This document shows positions 24,076 through 26,731 of a stretch of DNA of 26,731 nt, one piece after another. A program made the position numbers and the translations under genes. Below the pieces are notes generated by a model. It saw nothing but the letters and a program-made list of their open reading frames with translations, ran no database searches and was not told the DNA's origin. The stretch is from Bacillota bacterium (lineage in GTDB: Bacteria > Bacillota_A > Clostridia > Lachnospirales > Bianqueaceae), in the NCBI GenBank assembly GCA_017420625.1, contig JAFOIR010000050.1:1-26731 (forward strand), given 5' to 3'. Each line of letters starts with the position of its first letter. Positions within the stretch are counted from its first letter, which is position 1.

Positions 24076-24097
24076 CTTGACGGCTGTAACCGTCAAG
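24076..24097. repeat. Palindrome at the right edge of the defence island
   Basis: A perfect inverted repeat, CTTGACGG-N6-CCGTCAAG. Its minus strand matches the palindrome at 4104-4123 in 18 of 20 bases. There is no strong U-tract beside it, so a terminator function is not favoured. It lies upstream of the island promoter, outside all island genes. Confidence 0.6.
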
Positions 24098-24125
24098 TTT
24101 GGTTAAATATCTTCTTCAGTACTTG

Positions 24126-24230
24126 GCAAGCAGGGTCTGGAACGCTATTTTCGTCCAGACGCTTGCATGTTGGGAATTCCCAAGCCCTTTGAATCACACT
24201 TCGTGTGAGCTGCGCGTTTTTCCAAAACGC
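24126..24230. other. Cluster of four hairpins; possible oriT or structured RNA
   Basis: The 372-bp gene-free stretch 23965-24336 contains four adjoining inverted repeats. The first is a compound hairpin with arms GCAAGC (24126-24131)/GCTTGC (24161-24166) and TCTGGA(A)CG/CGTCCAGA. The others are a perfect 14-base palindrome TTGGGAATTCCCAA (24170-24183), TCACAC-TTC-GTGTGA (24194-24208) and GCGTTTT-TCC-AAAACGC (24214-24230). On the minus strand ACCCTG followed by C, directly after the inner arm of the first hairpin, differs by one base from the IncP-type nic core ATCCTG. A transfer origin or a small structured RNA are both possible. Neither is shown. Confidence 0.5.
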
Positions 24231-24263
24231 TTATTACTCCCTTTGGGTCATCTGGTTAAAAAC

Positions 24264-24312
24264 AAAAAAGGCCCGAAGCCGGACATCGGCAAAACCGACA
24301 TCTGGCTCCGGG
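24264..24312 (-). terminator. Strong terminator after the sirtuin gene
   Basis: An 18-bp stem (24272-24289 with 24295-24312) with one mismatch and a few G-U pairs, a five-base loop, and on the minus strand a TTTTTTG-TTTTT tail. It lies 24 bp past the sirtuin stop and separates that operon from the island. Confidence 0.88.
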
Positions 24313-24336
24313 TTACTTTTCTCATTTTTTACCTTC

Positions 24337-25326
24337 TCACAGAAGCTGCTCTATCACTTCTGCACTGTCGCCATCGACGCAGATAGATTGTTTTTCAATC
24401 TGCACGGGGCAATAGGCTTCGTTATAATTGAGGCAGGCGTAGACTGCCTTCGGGTTGTCATTCGTCATCTGCCAGAAAGGATATTTGCAGATAACCGGCG
24501 TATTCATGCCGATACCGATCTCCAGATAAAGCACATGCAGCTTCTCATGCCTTCTCAGGAAATCGGAGTATGCTGCCGATGCTCTCTTCCAGCCTTCGTC
24601 TTCGACGAATGAATCATCACATCGAAGATTCATCTCCACATCTGACCCGTCATCCGGGCATTTTGGGATCAACTCCGACGGGAGCCGCATCAAAAGCGTC
24701 CCATCCTTCGGAGGCTGAAAGACATTTTCAGAATCTCTGACGAAGCCCTGGGCTTCCATCGCCTTCATGACCCATTCTTCGTTGTCATAGGTTTTCCGGT
24801 TCTTCGGATCTACACTCTGGAATAAACCGTAGTCGCCCTGCGTGTAGAAAAGCCGCTTTTTATCAAAGCCTGCCGCCTGAAACTGGTGATCCACGTTCGT
24901 TGTGATGACGAAATAATCTTTATCTTTGACCAGCGACAGGAGATTCTGATAGACAGGCTTCGGAGCCGGGACATAACGGTTGTAATAGATATGCCTCGCC
25001 CACCAGGCCCAGCGAGTCTCTGCATCCGGGAAAGGATAGAAACCGCCGGAATACATATCCCGGATGCCGAACCTTCTAGAAAAGTCTCCAAAGTACTTCT
25101 CAAACCGTTCACCGCTGTAGATAAAACCTGCTGCCGTGGATAGCCCTGCTCCGGCCCCGATCACAATGGCATCGACCGTTTCAATTTCTGTTTTGAGCCT
25201 GGCGATGCCTTCTGCGCGGGAGAGTTTTCCTCTGCTCATACCGCCCTGAAAAGAACGAACCGCCAGGATCCCTCGGTTGATGGATTCCAGATATCCGTTC
25301 GGAAGTTCATTGTAATTCTGTTTCAT
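24337..25326 (-). CDS. Class M sirtuin (SirTM-like protein ADP-ribosyltransferase)
   Basis: A 329-residue sirtuin-fold protein. NAD-binding motif GAGAGLSTAAG (57-67) and TTNVDHQF (142-149) are present. Where deacylase sirtuins have the catalytic His-Gly, this protein has QGDYG (163-167), as in class M sirtuins that ADP-ribosylate lipoylated GcvH-like carriers instead of deacylating. GIGMNTPVICKYPFW (271-285) is also typical. The usual CPxCG zinc knuckle reads CPDDG (Cys223), leaving only Cys223 and Cys236, so zinc binding may be lost. The ATG at 25326 has GAGGA upstream and overlaps the end of the macrodomain gene by 20 bp; an upstream in-frame ATG at 25344 is possible. It is last in its operon, before the terminator. 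Confidence 0.9.
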   Translation of the reverse strand: MKQNYNELPNGYLESINRGILAVRSFQGGMSRGKLSRAEGIARLKTEIETVDAIVIGAGAGLSTAAGFIYSGERFEKYFGDFSRRFGIRDMYSGGFYPFPDAETRWAWWARHIYYNRYVPAPKPVYQNLLSLVKDKDYFVITTNVDHQFQAAGFDKKRLFYTQGDYGLFQSVDPKNRKTYDNEEWVMKAMEAQGFVRDSENVFQPPKDGTLLMRLPSELIPKCPDDGSDVEMNLRCDDSFVEDEGWKRASAAYSDFLRRHEKLHVLYLEIGIGMNTPVICKYPFWQMTNDNPKAVYACLNYNEAYCPVQIEKQSICVDGDSAEVIEQLL

Positions 25327-26137
25327 AATATGTTTTGTCCTCATCTTTGAAAACATTGAAGATCGCTCTTTCCATGGCATCGGGATGCTCCGAAAGCCAT
25401 TCCGTCACAGTCTGAACCGCGATCTCCGCTGCCCTTTTATTCGGGAAGCGGAAGACACCAGTGGAGATGCAGCAGAAAGCAACTGAGTGCAATCCGTTTT
25501 CCAGGCACAGGTCGAGCGTGTTTTTATAACAGTCCGCAAGATCCTGCTCCAGAGCTTTTGTCAGTCTGGCATCGACGATCGGTCCGACGATATGGATGAC
25601 CTTCTTTGCCGGAAGATTGTAGCCGTCCGTCAGCATCGGGACCGCTGTCGGCTGTTCGTAATCCGGGCCGTACTTTGCCCTGAGTTGGTTCATCTGACGA
25701 TTGCACTCCGCCCGAAGCTGGATCCCTGCGAAGGTATGGATGCAGTTATCGATGCAGGTGTGCATTGGGACGAAGCACCCGAGCATCTGTGAATTGGCTG
25801 CATTCACTATGGCGTCCACTGCCAGTCTCGTGATATCGCCCTGCCAGATAGAAATATGATCTGCAAAAGCGTGAGTGCTGCCCTTGTCAGCGATCGTGGG
25901 AATATCAGAAAGCGCTGCAATTCCGTTTTCCCGAATACGTTCCTTCAGATAATCATTCTGAACTTCTATCACCCCTGCGTCCATACGGCGCGGCATGCGG
26001 ATGTTCATGAGTGAGCGAAGGATGCGCTTCTTTCCTTCCGTATCCTCCGGGGTCTCCAGATCCCTGTAGCGGACAGAATCTTCTTTGAATTCTTCCACAA
26101 GATAGTTAAGGCGCTCTTCCTGCGTCATCTCTTTCAT
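25307..26137 (-). CDS. Zinc-type macrodomain protein-ADP-ribose hydrolase
   Basis: A 276-residue protein. A helical N-terminal part (1 to about 85) is followed by a macrodomain with ISIWQGDIT (95-103), VNAANSQMLGCF (111-122), PMHTCIDNCIH (124-134) and the phosphate-binding loop STGVFRFP (225-232). The Gly-Cys...His-x-Cys pattern after NAAN is the metal site of the Zn-macro group, which removes the ADP-ribose that the class M sirtuin adds. The pairing with the overlapping sirtuin gene fits a reversible modification circuit. The ATG at 26137 has GAAGG about eight bases upstream, five bases after the FeS protein's stop. The longer in-frame reading to 26260 overlaps that gene and is not favoured. 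Confidence 0.92.
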   Translation of the reverse strand: MKEMTQEERLNYLVEEFKEDSVRYRDLETPEDTEGKKRILRSLMNIRMPRRMDAGVIEVQNDYLKERIRENGIAALSDIPTIADKGSTHAFADHISIWQGDITRLAVDAIVNAANSQMLGCFVPMHTCIDNCIHTFAGIQLRAECNRQMNQLRAKYGPDYEQPTAVPMLTDGYNLPAKKVIHIVGPIVDARLTKALEQDLADCYKNTLDLCLENGLHSVAFCCISTGVFRFPNKRAAEIAVQTVTEWLSEHPDAMERAIFNVFKDEDKTYYETELQ

Positions 26138-26142
26138 CGCAT

Positions 26143-26731
26143 TTACCTTCTTTCCACAGCTCCCACCGGGCAGGCCTCCAGGCAGTTTCCGCAGTGCAGG
26201 CAGTGCTCCTGCTCGATCACATGAGGCACGCTGTCCGTAATAATGCAGCTCTGAGGACAAACTGCCGCGCAGCTTCCGCAGCCGATGCAGGCGTCTGTGA
26301 TGTAGTATCCTTCCTGCTTTTTTCCGGTCTGCTCAGCCCCTGCACCTCCGAATGTAAAGGAAGCCCTTTCGATCGGTTTCTTTGAAAGATCGAACCATTC
26401 GCCGCCTCCCTCATAGATCTGAAAGACCGTCAGCGCTTTCATAGACTCTTCCGTAGGATAGATCGTATACATGTAAGGATTCTTGTTAAAGAGCTCCGGG
26501 ATCCTATCATACCCGAGTTCCCGGACCTTTCCGCGAACGGATACCGCGACGCTGGTCATCGTATTCTCTCCCTTGAGCGCTGTAAGTGCTAGGAATCCGC
26601 GCTTCTTCAATCTGTCATAGAAGCTTTTGCCCCTTGCGGTCAGGAAATAGAGGCCGTTATCATCCGCATCCATCATATCGATAGCCGCAGTCACCGGAAG
26701 GCCTTCATCGTCTACCGTTGCGACGATGGTC
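26143..26731 (-). CDS. Flavin-type split-barrel protein with two [4Fe-4S] clusters, 5' end missing
   Basis: The gene enters from the right edge in an open frame (TIVATVDDEGLPVTAAIDMM...), so the N-terminus is outside the window. The N-terminal part (GLYFLTARGKSFYDRLKKRG, VAVSVRGKVREL) resembles the pyridoxamine-5'-phosphate-oxidase-like FMN-binding split barrel. The C-terminal part is a bacterial-ferredoxin domain with two clusters: CIGCGSCAAVCPQSC and CLHCGNCLEACPVG. It probably moves electrons between FeS clusters and flavin; the substrate is unknown. It is followed five bases later by the macrodomain gene, which places a redox protein upstream of the ADP-ribosylation pair. Confidence 0.85.
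   Translation of the reverse strand, partial: TIVATVDDEGLPVTAAIDMMDADDNGLYFLTARGKSFYDRLKKRGFLALTALKGENTMTSVAVSVRGKVRELGYDRIPELFNKNPYMYTIYPTEESMKALTVFQIYEGGGEWFDLSKKPIERASFTFGGAGAEQTGKKQEGYYITDACIGCGSCAAVCPQSCIITDSVPHVIEQEHCLHCGNCLEACPVGAVERR

Noticed and set aside
24075..24331. Plus-strand terminator reading of the hairpin at 24272-24312
   Set aside because: The plus-strand tail (ttacttttctcatttttt) starts with mixed bases, while the minus strand has an immediate T6 tract and a gene ending 24 bp upstream.
25307..26260. Longer start of the macrodomain gene (317 residues)
   Set aside because: It overlaps the ferredoxin-domain coding region with low-complexity sequence; the ATG at 26137 has a ribosome binding site and follows the previous stop by five bases.
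1..26731. CRISPR array, insertion sequence, integrase or phage structural genes
   Set aside because: No spaced repeats, transposase or recombinase motifs, or virion genes were found on either strand.

Overview
The window looks like a Bacillota (probably Clostridia, Lachnospiraceae-like) chromosome or large integrative element. This rests on strong AGGAGG-type ribosome binding sites, TTGA(N17)TAT(G/T)AT promoters, and Firmicute families such as YolD/UvrX, class M sirtuin with macrodomain, and SpoVK-like AAA+. All convincing genes lie on the minus strand, so transcription runs from high to low coordinates. No rRNA, tRNA, CRISPR array, integrase or transposase was seen. The flanks look clearly richer in GC by eye than the central block, which suggests that block was acquired separately.

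Region A (26731-24264) is an ADP-ribosylation module: the tail of a flavin-type/2x[4Fe-4S] protein, a zinc-type macrodomain hydrolase and a class M sirtuin, ended by a strong terminator. Region B (about 24250-23965) is non-coding and structured: four consecutive hairpins, two dyads, and the promoter and operator of a small XRE repressor.

Region C (23958-4196) is a defence island of about 20 kb on one strand. In order of transcription it encodes: XRE repressor; coiled-coil protein; short Hsp70-like ATPase; zinc-motif UvrD-like helicase; DrmA-like helicase; DrmB-like DUF1998 protein; NERD-domain SF1 helicase; then, from its own promoter, an EcoRII/Dcm-like restriction-modification system (methyltransferase with a ribbon-helix-helix domain, EcoRII-type endonuclease, Vsr); then a BamHI-like candidate nuclease, a WYL regulator, two unrecognised proteins (one with a transmembrane helix) and a SpoVK/CbbX-like AAA+ ATPase, followed by a terminator. 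DrmA plus DrmB is the signature of DISARM, but DrmC, DrmD, DrmE and DrmMI are absent and Hsp70, coiled-coil and two SF1 helicases take their place. I consider the set 22417-11678 the best candidate for an undescribed or little-described DISARM-related system.

Region D (4128-1) is an SOS-like cassette: promoter and dyad operator, LexA-like self-cleaving repressor, DUF6504-like protein, ImmA/IrrE protease, Com-like zinc ribbon, UvrX-like Y-family polymerase, YolD-like protein and the start of one more gene. A nearly identical 20-bp palindrome lies just outside each end of the island (4104-4123 and 24077-24096) and may mark its boundaries.
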